Shown here: piece after piece, positions 18,315 through 26,872 of the stretch | Position numbering within the stretch: the stretch's first letter is position 1 | How the letters are laid out: each line of letters starts with the position of its first letter | Program-made: the position numbers and the translations under genes | DNA from: Natrinema halophilum | GTDB lineage: Archaea; Halobacteriota; Halobacteria; Halobacteriales; Natrialbaceae | DNA: 64,000 nucleotides | Assembly: GCF_013402815.2 (NCBI RefSeq) | Contig: NZ_CP058601.1 | Coordinates: 4,092,001-4,156,000, forward strand | Reading direction: 5' to 3' | The notes under the pieces: model-generated | What the model was told of the DNA's origin: nothing | What the model saw: only the letters and a program-made list of their open reading frames with translations | Database searches by the model: none

Positions 18315-19595
18315 ATGAATCCAGGCGACCGCGTTCGCGTCGACTGTGCGGATCGCACGTACGAGGGTGTGTTGCTCCCCTCGAGTACGGAGGAACACCT
18401 CGTGGTGAAACTCGAGGGCGGTTACAACGTCGGCGTCGGCCGTGACGAGGCCGACGTGGCGGTCCTCGCGGAGGACGTCTACGAGATCGACGGGACGGAC
18501 GCGACGGGTCCGGACGAGACCGAAGCCGAGACTGCAGGAGAAAACGCGGGCTCCGAGATCGAGTTCGACGACGACCTGCCGACGATATCGCTCCTTTCGA
18601 CTGGGGGGACGATCGCCTCGACGGTCGACTACCGTACCGGGGCGGTGACGGCCCAGTTCGACGCCGAAGACGTCCTGCGAGCAGTTCCCGATCTCGCGGG
18701 TCGGGCGAACTACCGGGGCCGCGTCGTCGCCAACATCCTGTCGGAGAACATGGAACCGCCCCTCTGGCAGGACCTCGCCGAGGCGGTGTCCGAGGAAATC
18801 GAAGCCGGCGCCGACGGCATCGTCGTCATGCACGGCACCGACACGATGCAGTTTTCGGCCGCGGCACTCGCGTTCATGCTCGAGACACCCGTCCCGATCG
18901 TCTTCACCGGGTCGCAGCGCTCGGCGGACAGACCCTCGTCGGACAACGTGATGAACGCCGTGTCGGCCGTCGAGGCGGCCAAAAGTGACTGTGCGGAGGT
19001 GCTGGTCTGCATGCACGCAACCGAGAGCGACGACGTCTGTGCGCTCCACCGCGGCACTCGCGTGCGGAAAAATCATACGTCCCGACGGGATGCCTTCAAG
19101 ACCGTCGGCGCGGAGCCGCTGGGCGAGGTCGATTACGAAAGCGAGGCGGTCACGTTCCACCGGGACTATCAGGAGCGCGGAGCGGTCGACCTCAGCATAA
19201 AGACCGGCCTCGAGGAGGACGTCGAACTGCTCAAGTTCACGCCCGGCATGAACCCCGCGTTCCTCGACGTCGTCGAGGGGAACGAGGGCCTGATCATCGA
19301 GGGGACCGGCCTCGGCCACGTCCACACCGATCTCATCCCCCGAATCGAGGAACTCGTCGACGACGGAACGACCGTCGTTATGACCAGTCAATGTCTCTCC
19401 GGCCGGGTCTGTGACCGGGTCTACGACACCGGTCGAGATCTGCTCGAGGCGGGCGTCCTCGAGGGCGGCGATACGCTACCGGGAACGGCGAAGGTCAAAT
19501 TGATGTGGGCGCTCGCGAACTCTGCGGACGTCGAAGAGGCGATGGGAACGTCGCTGGCCGGCGAAATTCAGGAACGGTCGGTTCCGTGGACGTAG
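18315..19595 (+). CDS. gatD: Glutamyl-tRNA(Gln) amidotransferase subunit D
   Basis: 426 residues from the ATG at 18315 (MNPGDRVRVDCADRTYEG). An N-terminal beta-barrel region is followed by an acidic linker and an L-asparaginase-like domain with STGGTIAS, MHGTDTM and the lysine in RKNHTSRRDAF. GatD releases ammonia from glutamine for GatE, which amidates Glu-tRNA(Gln). This is the archaeal indirect route, so a gatE gene is expected elsewhere. The longer in-frame start at 18225 is not supported by conservation. Confidence 0.95.
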   Translation: MNPGDRVRVDCADRTYEGVLLPSSTEEHLVVKLEGGYNVGVGRDEADVAVLAEDVYEIDGTDATGPDETEAETAGENAGSEIEFDDDLPTISLLSTGGTIASTVDYRTGAVTAQFDAEDVLRAVPDLAGRANYRGRVVANILSENMEPPLWQDLAEAVSEEIEAGADGIVVMHGTDTMQFSAAALAFMLETPVPIVFTGSQRSADRPSSDNVMNAVSAVEAAKSDCAEVLVCMHATESDDVCALHRGTRVRKNHTSRRDAFKTVGAEPLGEVDYESEAVTFHRDYQERGAVDLSIKTGLEEDVELLKFTPGMNPAFLDVVEGNEGLIIEGTGLGHVHTDLIPRIEELVDDGTTVVMTSQCLSGRVCDRVYDTGRDLLEAGVLEGGDTLPGTAKVKLMWALANSADVEEAMGTSLAGEIQERSVPWT

Positions 19596-19722
19596 GCTGT
19601 GTCGGCAGTCGAGTGATGGCCGTCTCGTTTCCCCTTTCCCTCTCGCACATCGATCGATTCCCAGTTGATCCGGCGAAGCTCTTTCCGGCGGGACTGCGTG
19701 AGAGTCGACCGATCGACGGACG

Positions 19723-20067
19723 ATGCAACCCGATTCCGACCCCGCTATCGCGATTCGCCGTGCCACGCACGACGATTACGAGGCCGTCGCCGCCTTCACC
19801 AGTGACCTCTGGCCCGAGCGCGGCGGCGACTACATTCCGCGGATCTACCACGACTGGCTTGAGGAGTCCGACGAGACCGGCAAGAAAACCGTCCTCGCAG
19901 AAGTCGACGGCGAGGTCGCTGGCATCGTACAGGGTGTGATGCTCTCGCCGGACGAGGCGTGGTTTCAGGGGATACGTGTTACTGCGGGATCGTCGCTGTG
20001 TCGTGAGTCGACGGCTGAACGACGCGACATTCGAGTAAGTCCGAGGATAGGGTATGCCCTGCACTGA
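19723..20067 (+). pseudogene. Truncated, frameshifted GNAT acetyltransferase copy
   Basis: The first about 80 codons match the intact GNAT gene at 21556: ATHDDYEAVAAFTSDLWPER and GEVAGIVQGVMLS occur in both. Bases 19771-19973 correspond to 21598-21800 with only three differences by eye. Beyond that the copies drop to partial similarity. A 1-base shift changes the frame, and the intact gene's reading frame meets a TAA in the segment aligned to FEWSRE. The acetyl-CoA-binding half is missing, so the product should be inactive. Its position right after gatD and in front of AT-rich DNA suggests it marks the left edge of an insertion or rearrangement. Confidence 0.85.
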
Positions 20068-20068
20068 G

Positions 20069-20719
20069 TTATTTTGTTATGAACGATTCTATCTTTTTAT
20101 GTCCGCACGACCATCCTGTAAAGTGCCAAGTACAACTTTTTACCTCGTATGTGAGTTCATTCACATCCCAATCATAACAAATATCATATTCGATGTATGC
20201 AACACCTCCATCAAGTCTATTCTTTTGGCAAGCATTAGAACACGTTAACGTGTGAGTTGTTGATTGGCCTAAGGCTCCGACCGTAAACTCGCCTTCACAA
20301 TCGCCGATCACAGCTTCAAGAGTGATACTAAGCCCTTTAACTCCAAGCTCACCACCAAAGGTCCGCTGACCCGGGTCTTGATTGTGACTCTGAAGAGAAA
20401 TTCCCTCAGTTGTGCCCGTTTCGAATTCGACCCACCCATCCTTATTCCTGTCCTCGGGGTCAACAAGGTACTCTTCATCAACCCACTTGTACCGGCGCTG
20501 TGGCGGTTTCTGAGAGGGGCCTCGTGATGTTGTCTCCATATTTTTGGAATTTGAATCTCTGTCTGCTGTTGCCAGTCCGGGCAGAGCGAGAGCGCTGGCT
20601 CCAGTTCCTGCGGCTAGTTTCATCATCGCTCGGCGGTTGTGCCCTATACCATCTTCTGTACGAATCGTTTCAGCGCTATCTGCCGAGGAGTGATTCGAGG
20701 CCCTCTTTTTTTCCGACAT
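20069..20719 (-). CDS. Tat-exported cysteine-containing protein, unknown function
   Basis: 216 residues. The N terminus has a twin-arginine leader (NRRAMMKLAAGTGASALALPG, then LATAD as a possible cleavage site). There is no lipobox, so it should be secreted or cell-wall associated. The mature part is aromatic and carries six cysteines, in GDCEGEF, TCSNAC, DICYDW, KSCTW and WSCGHKK, enough for three disulfides. Codon use and base composition are clearly AT-richer than the neighbours, a sign of transfer. No family is recognised. It is divergent from a small four-helix membrane protein. A halocin-like effector is one possibility, but nothing in the sequence proves activity. Confidence 0.7.
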   Translation of the reverse strand: MSEKKRASNHSSADSAETIRTEDGIGHNRRAMMKLAAGTGASALALPGLATADRDSNSKNMETTSRGPSQKPPQRRYKWVDEEYLVDPEDRNKDGWVEFETGTTEGISLQSHNQDPGQRTFGGELGVKGLSITLEAVIGDCEGEFTVGALGQSTTHTLTCSNACQKNRLDGGVAYIEYDICYDWDVNELTYEVKSCTWHFTGWSCGHKKIESFITK

Positions 20720-20926
20720 ATATGGAGCAATAGAAGTAGTTATATTTATTCGTTTCTATATAAAATTATTAGTATTAGAAATACATTTAAAATATATTCT
20801 ACTTTCAACTTCTATGCTAAAATAATTATTATTAATATGTTATGTTTGGGTCTGTGATGCAAAAATCCTTGGAAATCGCTTGCCCCAGGGTTTAAATACA
20901 CTCAAAGAAAAATAGAGAATAAGGCC
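20720..20926. promoter_or_regulatory. AT-rich divergent promoter region
   Basis: About 200 bases between two divergent starts, with long A/T runs such as TATATTTATTCG and AAAATTATTAG-like stretches. These are among the lowest-GC sequences in the window. They include many TATA-like elements, so both flanking genes can be driven from here, but individual start sites cannot be picked. Confidence 0.45.
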
Positions 20927-21394
20927 ATGACCCACCAGCATTCCTCACTTTGGGCCGACATTATCAACTCCATCAGCAGTGGTCACTTTTCTTCGGCCGT
21001 TCTCTGGGGGACGCTCGTCGGTTGTTTCGCTTCTATCGTTGAATACAATGTATCTGCCATGGGCACAGAACCGTACTCAGTTCGCTACGGAATACTCCTT
21101 GGAGGTATTGTCGCCGGATTTCTCTATGCAAGTTCCTGGCGGGACGCCGTGAAAGCCGGCGGATATGCGGGTGCAATCCCTGTTATCGTTCTGGCCCCGC
21201 TCGTCTATTTCTTCCTCATGGTGGAGCTTACACCAACGATCCAAGTCGATGGCGGTGTACTGCTTTGGACAATCGGTAGTTCAATTATTATTTATCCGGC
21301 TACAGTTTTTATCGGGATGATATTAGGCGCAATAGGTGGGTTTATCGGCTATTCACTGGCCTCAGCCGTCTCGTACACTCCGTGGTCAGTGTAA
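20927..21394 (+). CDS. Small polytopic membrane protein (DUF5518-like)
   Basis: 155 residues with four to five predicted helices, including AVLWGTLVGCFASIVEY, YGILLGGIVAGFLYASSW, PVIVLAPLVYFFLMV and FIGMILGAIGGFIGYSL. The glycine-rich LLGGIVAGFL segment, followed by a charged short loop and another helix, resembles haloarchaeal DUF5518 membrane proteins. The resemblance is from memory. It is divergent from the secreted cysteine-containing protein in the AT-rich patch. If that protein is an effector, this could be an immunity or transport partner; there is no direct evidence. Confidence 0.65.
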   Translation: MTHQHSSLWADIINSISSGHFSSAVLWGTLVGCFASIVEYNVSAMGTEPYSVRYGILLGGIVAGFLYASSWRDAVKAGGYAGAIPVIVLAPLVYFFLMVELTPTIQVDGGVLLWTIGSSIIIYPATVFIGMILGAIGGFIGYSLASAVSYTPWSV

Positions 21395-21555
21395 GTACAT
21401 GTGGACTGCCCATTCTTAGAGGGGCCCTCGGCTGTGAATATCTTGGTCTTTTCCGATAAGAAGCAGTGAAACTACGGTACAACAGTCGCTGCCGCTGTAT
21501 CGTTCGCGTAGCTTTTTCTCGTCTGGTCGTGTCCAATATTACTGATCAACGAGCG

Positions 21556-22509
21556 ATGTCCCTAGATCCCACTATCGAAATTCGGCGCGCCACACACGAC
21601 GATTACGAGGCCGTCGCTGCCTTCACCAGTGACCTCTGGCCCGAGCGCGGCGGCGACTACATTCCGCGGATCTACCACGACTGGCTCGAGGAGTCCGACG
21701 AGACCGGCAAGAAAACCGTCCTCGCAGAAGTCGACGGCGAGGTCGCTGGCATCGTACAGGGTGTGATGCTCTCGTCGGACGAGGCGTGGTTTCAGGGGAT
21801 GCGCGTCGCCCCGGACTTCCGTCGGCAGGGAGTGAGCAGTCGGCTGAACGACGCGACCTTCGAATGGAGTCGCGAGCAGGGCGCGACCGTCGGCCGTGTT
21901 ATGATTTTTTCGTGGAACACGGTTTCTCTCGGGGCGGCACGCGCGAATGGCTACGAACCGATCACCGAGTTCCGGTTCGCCCACCCAGACCCCGACTCGG
22001 ACGCGAACGGGCCGTGCAGGGTCTCGAGCGATCCGACGGCGGCCTGGCGCTACTGGACCCACAGCGACGCGCGCAAGCACCTGCAGGGACTCGGCCTCGA
22101 TCCCGACGAGTCGTGGGCCGTCCGGGAACTCACCCGGCAGGATTTCGACCGACTGAGCGATGAGACGGCCGTCTTTGCGGTCGAGGGTGACGACGGGCTC
22201 GCGGGTGTCGGCTACCGGTCGCGAACGGACGAACGCGAGGTCGGGTCCGACGACTCGAACGGGTCGGACGACGCGACCGAATCCCGGTCCGAGACGCTGG
22301 CCGAATACGGTCTCGCCGCGTGGGAGGACATCGACGCCGCCCGCTCGCTGTTCGCCGCGATCGCTCGAGACGCGGCCGACTGCGGCGCAGACGAGACGCG
22401 CGTCCTGATCCCCGAAACGGCGCGGTTCGTCACCGATGCCGCTGCGACGGGGACGACGATCTCCGAGGAACCGGATTTCGTACTCGGAATCGATCTCACG
22501 GGTCGCTGA
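21556..22509 (+). CDS. GNAT family N-acetyltransferase (tandem domains)
   Basis: 317 residues from the ATG at 21556 (MSLDPTIEIRRATHDDYEAV). The N-terminal GNAT domain (about 8-150) has VRRATHDD-type strand 1, the GEVAGIVQGVML core, and the acetyl-CoA loop VAPDFRRQGVSSRL, which follows the R-R-x-G-x-G/S pattern. The C-terminal half (about 170-317) looks like a degenerate second GNAT fold. The substrate is unknown. A decayed copy of its 5' third lies at 19723. The intact gene has returned to normal high GC, while its upstream region is AT-rich and belongs to the foreign-looking patch. Confidence 0.88.
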   Translation: MSLDPTIEIRRATHDDYEAVAAFTSDLWPERGGDYIPRIYHDWLEESDETGKKTVLAEVDGEVAGIVQGVMLSSDEAWFQGMRVAPDFRRQGVSSRLNDATFEWSREQGATVGRVMIFSWNTVSLGAARANGYEPITEFRFAHPDPDSDANGPCRVSSDPTAAWRYWTHSDARKHLQGLGLDPDESWAVRELTRQDFDRLSDETAVFAVEGDDGLAGVGYRSRTDEREVGSDDSNGSDDATESRSETLAEYGLAAWEDIDAARSLFAAIARDAADCGADETRVLIPETARFVTDAAATGTTISEEPDFVLGIDLTGR

Positions 22510-22533
22510 TCCCAAACGCGGTTCGTCGCGCCG

Positions 22534-23568
22534 TCAATCGACCAGTCGGCGGAGCCGCGCGATGCGTCGCTCCGTCGCAGGATGGGTCGCGAGCAGCCCG
22601 CCGCCGCCATCGCGCGCCGGGTCCAGCGTCGGCAGAATATTAAGCGCGTCTACGGAGCCCGGCATGTTTCCGCAGGTCGTCCGACGGCCGCGCCGCCGGC
22701 GAGTCGAGTCGTTCGAGAGCCGACGCGAGCGCGCTCGACTCGCCAGTCGCGGCGACGGCCGTCCGATCGGCCGCGAACTCCCGTCCGGTTCGCCAGTCGC
22801 GGCGACGGCCGCCCGATCGACCGCGAACTCCCGTCCGCGAGAAAACAACCCGACGCCGAGCCTCGAGCAGGTAGTCAGCAGACGGCCGGTCACCAGCCAG
22901 GGAAGGAGGCGCGGATCGAACTCGTCCTCGTCGTGCATCATCTCGTAGAACTCCTCAGATGCGATCAGCGGTACGAGCACCCACGTCATCAGCCGCTGGT
23001 CACCGTTCGCCACGTGTGCGAACTCGTGGGCGAATACCGCTTCGAGTTCCGCATCGGGTACTGCCTCGAGCAAGCCGACGGAAACGACGACGGCCGTCTT
23101 TCCGTCGCGAGCGGTGGTACACGCGATCGGCGTCGTCGCGGGGTGGGAACGGAGTTCCGGCATCGGCAGATCGAACTGGGCCGCGAGCCGCGACGCCGAT
23201 GATGCCACGCGTCCGGTTCCGTCGGGGTCTATCGGCTCCGTCTCGCGGAGCAGTCGGCGCCGACTGCGGCGGACCATACGTCGGACGGCGGCCCACGTTA
23301 CGAACGTGAGGCTGGCGCCAAGGAGCAAGGCGACGACGAGGGCCCGTTCCCGGATCGATCGCGAGGCCGGCCGCGGCGACGACGATGTCGCCGATCGCGG
23401 CGCCGCCGAGCACTGCGAGGACCAGCCGAGGCTAACGAGCGTTCCGAGGCCGATGGCGCAGGCGGCGATCGCCCGGCCAGCGAGGGCGAGTGTCGTTCGG
23501 ACTCGCACGGCCGGGCGTTTCGAGCGACTATAGTTACCCAATTCGACGGATACCGTTTCGTTCGTCAC
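22534..23568 (-). CDS. M48 family metallopeptidase (HtpX-like), scarred by indels
   Basis: 344 codons in one open frame. The zinc motif HEFAH is intact in EAVFAHEFAHVANGDQRL, the third ligand in SRGREFAVDR is present, and the C terminus ATHPATERRIARLRRL is typical. Two stretches are out of frame relative to family sequence. (a) About 23345-23430 reads as a Ser/Pro/Arg-rich run, while the neighbouring frame gives a hydrophobic helix (VLAVLGGAAIGDIVVAAAGL). (b) About 22660-22790 follows a 50-bp tandem duplication, and the other frame gives the expected ATGESSALASALERLD. Each shift is compensated, so the ORF stays open. Membrane proteolysis would be the family role; this copy may be impaired, or the sequence may contain errors. 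Confidence 0.75.
   Translation of the reverse strand: MTNETVSVELGNYSRSKRPAVRVRTTLALAGRAIAACAIGLGTLVSLGWSSQCSAAPRSATSSSPRPASRSIRERALVVALLLGASLTFVTWAAVRRMVRRSRRRLLRETEPIDPDGTGRVASSASRLAAQFDLPMPELRSHPATTPIACTTARDGKTAVVVSVGLLEAVPDAELEAVFAHEFAHVANGDQRLMTWVLVPLIASEEFYEMMHDEDEFDPRLLPWLVTGRLLTTCSRLGVGLFSRGREFAVDRAAVAATGEPDGSSRPIGRPSPRLASRARSRRLSNDSTRRRRGRRTTCGNMPGSVDALNILPTLDPARDGGGGLLATHPATERRIARLRRLVD
22741..22840. repeat. 50-bp tandem duplication inside the M48 peptidase gene
   Basis: Two adjacent 50-base units (22741-22790, 22791-22840) starting CGCCAGTCGCGGCGACGG match at about 45 of 50 positions by eye. Fifty is not a multiple of three, so the duplication shifts the frame. An apparent extra base near 22656-22662 restores it. 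Confidence 0.85.
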
Positions 23569-23623
23569 AGTCCGTCTCAGCCATCTCAGTGTCGTCGCCG
23601 CTGGCTTCCGGTACCGGTCGAAG

Positions 23624-23908
23624 TTATCCGCCGCTGACGGGCGGAAACAGCGCTAGCTCGTCGTCTTCGTCGAGTTCCGTCTCGAGCCCTTCCTCCTCGA
23701 CCAGAACGTTCGTTCCGTTGCGAAGCACGTTGATCTGTGACCGTAGTTCGCCATCGCCGTCGAGAACGCGATCCTCGAGATCGGGCGATTCGTCGAGCAG
23801 GGCCTCGAGGGCGTCTCCGACCGTGTCTCCGGCCGCCGCGTCGACGGCCACGTGTTTGTCACCGGCGCGTTCGGCGAGATCGGCGAATAGTTTCCACTCC
23901 GTGGACAT
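23624..23908 (-). CDS. Small archaeal ubiquitin-like modifier (MoaD/SAMP-like)
   Basis: 94 residues from the ATG at 23908 (MSTEWKLFADLAERAG). The beta-grasp pattern is clear and the protein ends in FPPVSGG. That C-terminal diglycine, after the L-x-x-FPPVSGG motif, is adenylated by an E1-like enzyme (UbaA in Haloferax) for protein conjugation or sulfur transfer. The length and C terminus are close to SAMP1. A MoaD role in molybdopterin synthesis is the alternative or additional function. It follows the M48 gene start region by 55 bases but is probably a separate unit. Confidence 0.9.
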   Translation of the reverse strand: MSTEWKLFADLAERAGDKHVAVDAAAGDTVGDALEALLDESPDLEDRVLDGDGELRSQINVLRNGTNVLVEEEGLETELDEDDELALFPPVSGG

Positions 23909-23939
23909 ACGTGGCGCTTTCGCTGCCGACGGCAAGTAG

Positions 23940-25232
23940 CTACCGCTCCGGTGGCTGCGTTCTGCCCGACTCGCCCTCCCCCGTTCGATCCTCGCGGTCG
24001 AAATCCGAGTTTCGGTTCCGGTCGTCGGCTCGGTTCACGTCTGGTTCGTGCTCACCGTCCGCAGGCAAATTGAGCGTCCGTTCGGAAACACGACGCAGTG
24101 CATCCGGTCGACCGAGGACGTACGCGACATCGCCGGTCGCGAACCGAACGTCGTCGTCCGGCAGTACGAGGTGCTCGTCGCCGTCACCGTCGCCGTCGCC
24201 GTCGCGCTCGAGTGCGAGTACCAGGACCGGCAGTGAGTCGATCGCCACCCCCGCGAGCGGGTCGTCCGGCTCGATGGCGATCGTCGTCACCGTTTCGTCA
24301 GCCGCACGGAGCAACGAGACGAGGTCCCGTTCGGCGTCTGGACTGCCCGGCAGTGTCACGAGCCGGTACTCGCGGTCGGGGTCGAAATCGCGGGCGGCTT
24401 CGGCATCCAGCGCGATGGTCGCGACGTCGCCAGCGAACGCGCGCAGTTCGCCGCTGGCGACGCGCCGTGCGGACCCCTCCTCGCGCGTCCAGATGCGGAC
24501 CGCGTCACCCGGACTGGCGTCGGCCGCTGGATCGCCCTCGAGCGCGACGGCGACGGTCCCCGGTGCGAGCGTCGGCCCGATCCCCGCCGGGCGACTCCCC
24601 ACCGCGAGATAGTCGACCGTCCCGTCGGCGTCGAGATCGACGTCGACGTGGCCGATTCCGAAGTCGCGCTCGAGACGAGTGGTCAGCCGGTCTCGCAACT
24701 GGTCGACGGTCAGTCGGCGGGGAAAGAGGAACGTCTGGCCCGCGAGATCTGCTTTCACGGACTCGTCGACCGGATCGTAGCCGTCGATGTCGTCGATATC
24801 GGCGGGGAGATCGACTGCGACGACGCGGCCGGCCGCACGAACGAGCTGTGTAACCTCGGTGATCGTCCGCGGTGAGGCGACCGAAAACACGTCACGGGCC
24901 AGAAAATCGCCCAGCCGACGCCCGGTGTCGGCGGCGATCGCGCTCACGACGAACGCAGCGACGGTGTAGACTGCAGTGCCGGGTTCGAGCAATCCTGTGT
25001 CGCCGATAATCGCGCGCTGCAGCGCGCTTTGAGTGTTCAACCAGAGCGCGACGACCGTGGCCCCGGTCAGGACCGCGACGCCCTCTGGGATTTCGTTGGC
25101 GCTGTACCAGCGGTAGGCAAACGCCACTGCGGCGGCCGTTCCGCTCGCAAGCAGGGCGAATCCGGCGATTCGAACGGTCGCCTGGAGCAGCGTCTCGGTC
25201 GAGACCGGCTGGGAGACGAGGGGAGCTATCAC
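23940..25232 (-). CDS. TrkA-C (RCK-C) domain membrane protein
   Basis: 430 residues. The N-terminal half has about three transmembrane helices (IAGFALLASGTAAAVAFAY, VAVLTGATVVALWL, AVYTVAAFVVSAIAAD). It is followed by a soluble region with TrkA-C-like folds (VDQLRDRLTTRLERDFGIGH and, near the C terminus, LPDDDVRFATGDVAYVLGRP). The tail is low-complexity and acidic. RCK-C domains sense ligands in potassium transporters and related exchangers. The next gene in the same direction encodes a second protein of similar design. The pair is separated by 109 bases and likely co-transcribed. Confidence 0.75.
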   Translation of the reverse strand: MIAPLVSQPVSTETLLQATVRIAGFALLASGTAAAVAFAYRWYSANEIPEGVAVLTGATVVALWLNTQSALQRAIIGDTGLLEPGTAVYTVAAFVVSAIAADTGRRLGDFLARDVFSVASPRTITEVTQLVRAAGRVVAVDLPADIDDIDGYDPVDESVKADLAGQTFLFPRRLTVDQLRDRLTTRLERDFGIGHVDVDLDADGTVDYLAVGSRPAGIGPTLAPGTVAVALEGDPAADASPGDAVRIWTREEGSARRVASGELRAFAGDVATIALDAEAARDFDPDREYRLVTLPGSPDAERDLVSLLRAADETVTTIAIEPDDPLAGVAIDSLPVLVLALERDGDGDGDGDEHLVLPDDDVRFATGDVAYVLGRPDALRRVSERTLNLPADGEHEPDVNRADDRNRNSDFDREDRTGEGESGRTQPPER

Positions 25233-25341
25233 GGACAGTCACCACCGCTATCCGGACGAGCCAGAGCGCTCGTGGGTGATCGGATCGTCCAGAGAGAGGC
25301 GACACTAGGTTGGACTGTCCGACGGTCGTGCACGGATCGGA

Positions 25342-26610
25342 TCATGGTGTAAGCGCCTCCACGAACGCCTCGGTTGCGTCCGCCGGTCCCGCAATGAATG
25401 CCTCGTCGCCGGTCTCGAGCGGGCGCTCGATGCCGGGACCGAAAACCCACCCGTGGCGCCGACCGCCGGTTTCGCTTCCGTGTCGTCGCACCGCGAGGAC
25501 CGTCACGTCGGTTGTCGACGCGTTCGCGGCCGGTTTGTCGGCGGCGGTATCCGTTCCGGCCGCGCCAACGGTGAGCCGTCGGATCGCGTACCCTTCGCGT
25601 TTGACCAATGCGAACGCCTCGAACTCGCGGCTGGTCCCGCGAGAGCGGACGATAAGCTGCGGCGATTCGACTTCGAGGACTGGTTTTACGTCCCGGCGAG
25701 CGACCGCGAGGGTGACGCGACCAGGCCCGCCGGCTGTCGAAGCAGATGGGGTCGCTTCGGGAACGGCTGATTCTACGTCTTCGCCGCCGTCGGTCGCCAG
25801 TTCGTCGGTCGCAGGATCTTGCGAGACGGAAGCCGCGTCCTGTTCGTCGTCGATCTCGGTCCGAGCGCTGAGGACCGTCCCGGTGATCGAGCGCTCGGCT
25901 GCTCGGACGATTACCTCGTCACCGCGGGCAAGCCCCGTCGGAAGTAACGTGGCAAGCGAGACGGCGCGCTTGCCCGCCGGTACGCGTCGCGAGAGGTTTC
26001 CGGAGGGCGGAGCCGCGGTGATCGTCGCCCGCGCCCGCTCGTTGATGGCGATGTCGACGTCAGCAAGATCGTGATCGGTTCGCAGTCGTTCCTCGAGGCG
26101 GGACTCGAGTTCCGAGAGGGGAAGATCGGCGGGAAGTCGCCACGATCCAGCCTTGAGGGTTTGGCGGAGGTCGGGCGAGAGCGGCGGGTAGCCCTCCATG
26201 TCAAAGATCTCGCCGGCTGGTCGAACCGTCACCTGGCCGACGGAGCCGACGAGTTCCACTACGTCGGCCGAGAGGGTTCGCTGTCGAAGGGAGGTAAGCG
26301 AAAGGCGCCGGGGGAGTTCGGCTCCGAGTTTGTCACCCTGGTTGTGAGCGTAGAGCGCGAGCATAAGGACGACCAGTACGGCGACCAGCAGCCGCGGCGA
26401 CTGGGCGATGGTCGGTTCGACGAGTCCGAGTAGGCCGCCCTGGACGCTGGCGATCGACAGCGCGAGGACGACGACACCGAATCCCGGCAACGTGACGCCG
26501 GAGAAGTATCGCACGAGAAAGCCCAGCGCGCCGGCGACGAACGCGGGGACGATACCGGTCAGGAGTCCGAGATAGATGCCGAGCAACACTTCGACCGGAA
26601 GCGATTGCAT
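25342..26610 (-). CDS. TrkA-C domain membrane protein, paralogue-like partner
   Basis: 422 residues from the ATG at 26610 (MQSLPVEVLLGIYLGLLTG); the longer open frame to 27174 runs antisense over a broken usp gene and is not real. Three N-terminal helices (GIYLGLLTGIVPAFVAGALG, VVLALSIASVQGGLLGLV, LLVAVLVVLMLALYAHNQGD) precede a long soluble region. That region has LPLSELESRLEERLRTDHDL, several beta segments, and a C-terminal RCK-C-like part (GPGIERPLETGDEAFIAGP). It resembles the downstream gene in layout, so the two may form a hetero-oligomer. A potassium or osmotic role is inferred from the channel gene at 27398. Confidence 0.75.
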   Translation of the reverse strand: MQSLPVEVLLGIYLGLLTGIVPAFVAGALGFLVRYFSGVTLPGFGVVVLALSIASVQGGLLGLVEPTIAQSPRLLVAVLVVLMLALYAHNQGDKLGAELPRRLSLTSLRQRTLSADVVELVGSVGQVTVRPAGEIFDMEGYPPLSPDLRQTLKAGSWRLPADLPLSELESRLEERLRTDHDLADVDIAINERARATITAAPPSGNLSRRVPAGKRAVSLATLLPTGLARGDEVIVRAAERSITGTVLSARTEIDDEQDAASVSQDPATDELATDGGEDVESAVPEATPSASTAGGPGRVTLAVARRDVKPVLEVESPQLIVRSRGTSREFEAFALVKREGYAIRRLTVGAAGTDTAADKPAANASTTDVTVLAVRRHGSETGGRRHGWVFGPGIERPLETGDEAFIAGPADATEAFVEALTP

Positions 26611-26872
26611 GGTAGGGCGGTGGCGCGGAATCGTTAAAGTTGCACCGCACGGGTCGTTGTCGGTCCGAACGGCAGTCGCCGGGCGCTTGACACGGACCGG
26701 TGAGTAAATTATCGCGGATCGTCGAGTAATATCACAGGTCGCGGACGTGCGCTCGTTCGAGGCGTTGCCGTCGGTTACGTGCGGAGTCACAGACTGCGGC
26801 CGCCGGCTCGTCCACTGCGGCCGAATCGATCGGCAGAGTGAGATTTGCCCGGGCATTCGTCGAAGCGTCAGT

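Noticed and set aside
20069-20719. Homologue of halocin C8
   Set aside because: Tat leader and cysteines are shared in general terms, but the cysteine number and spacing do not match what I recall of halocin C8; no relationship is claimed.
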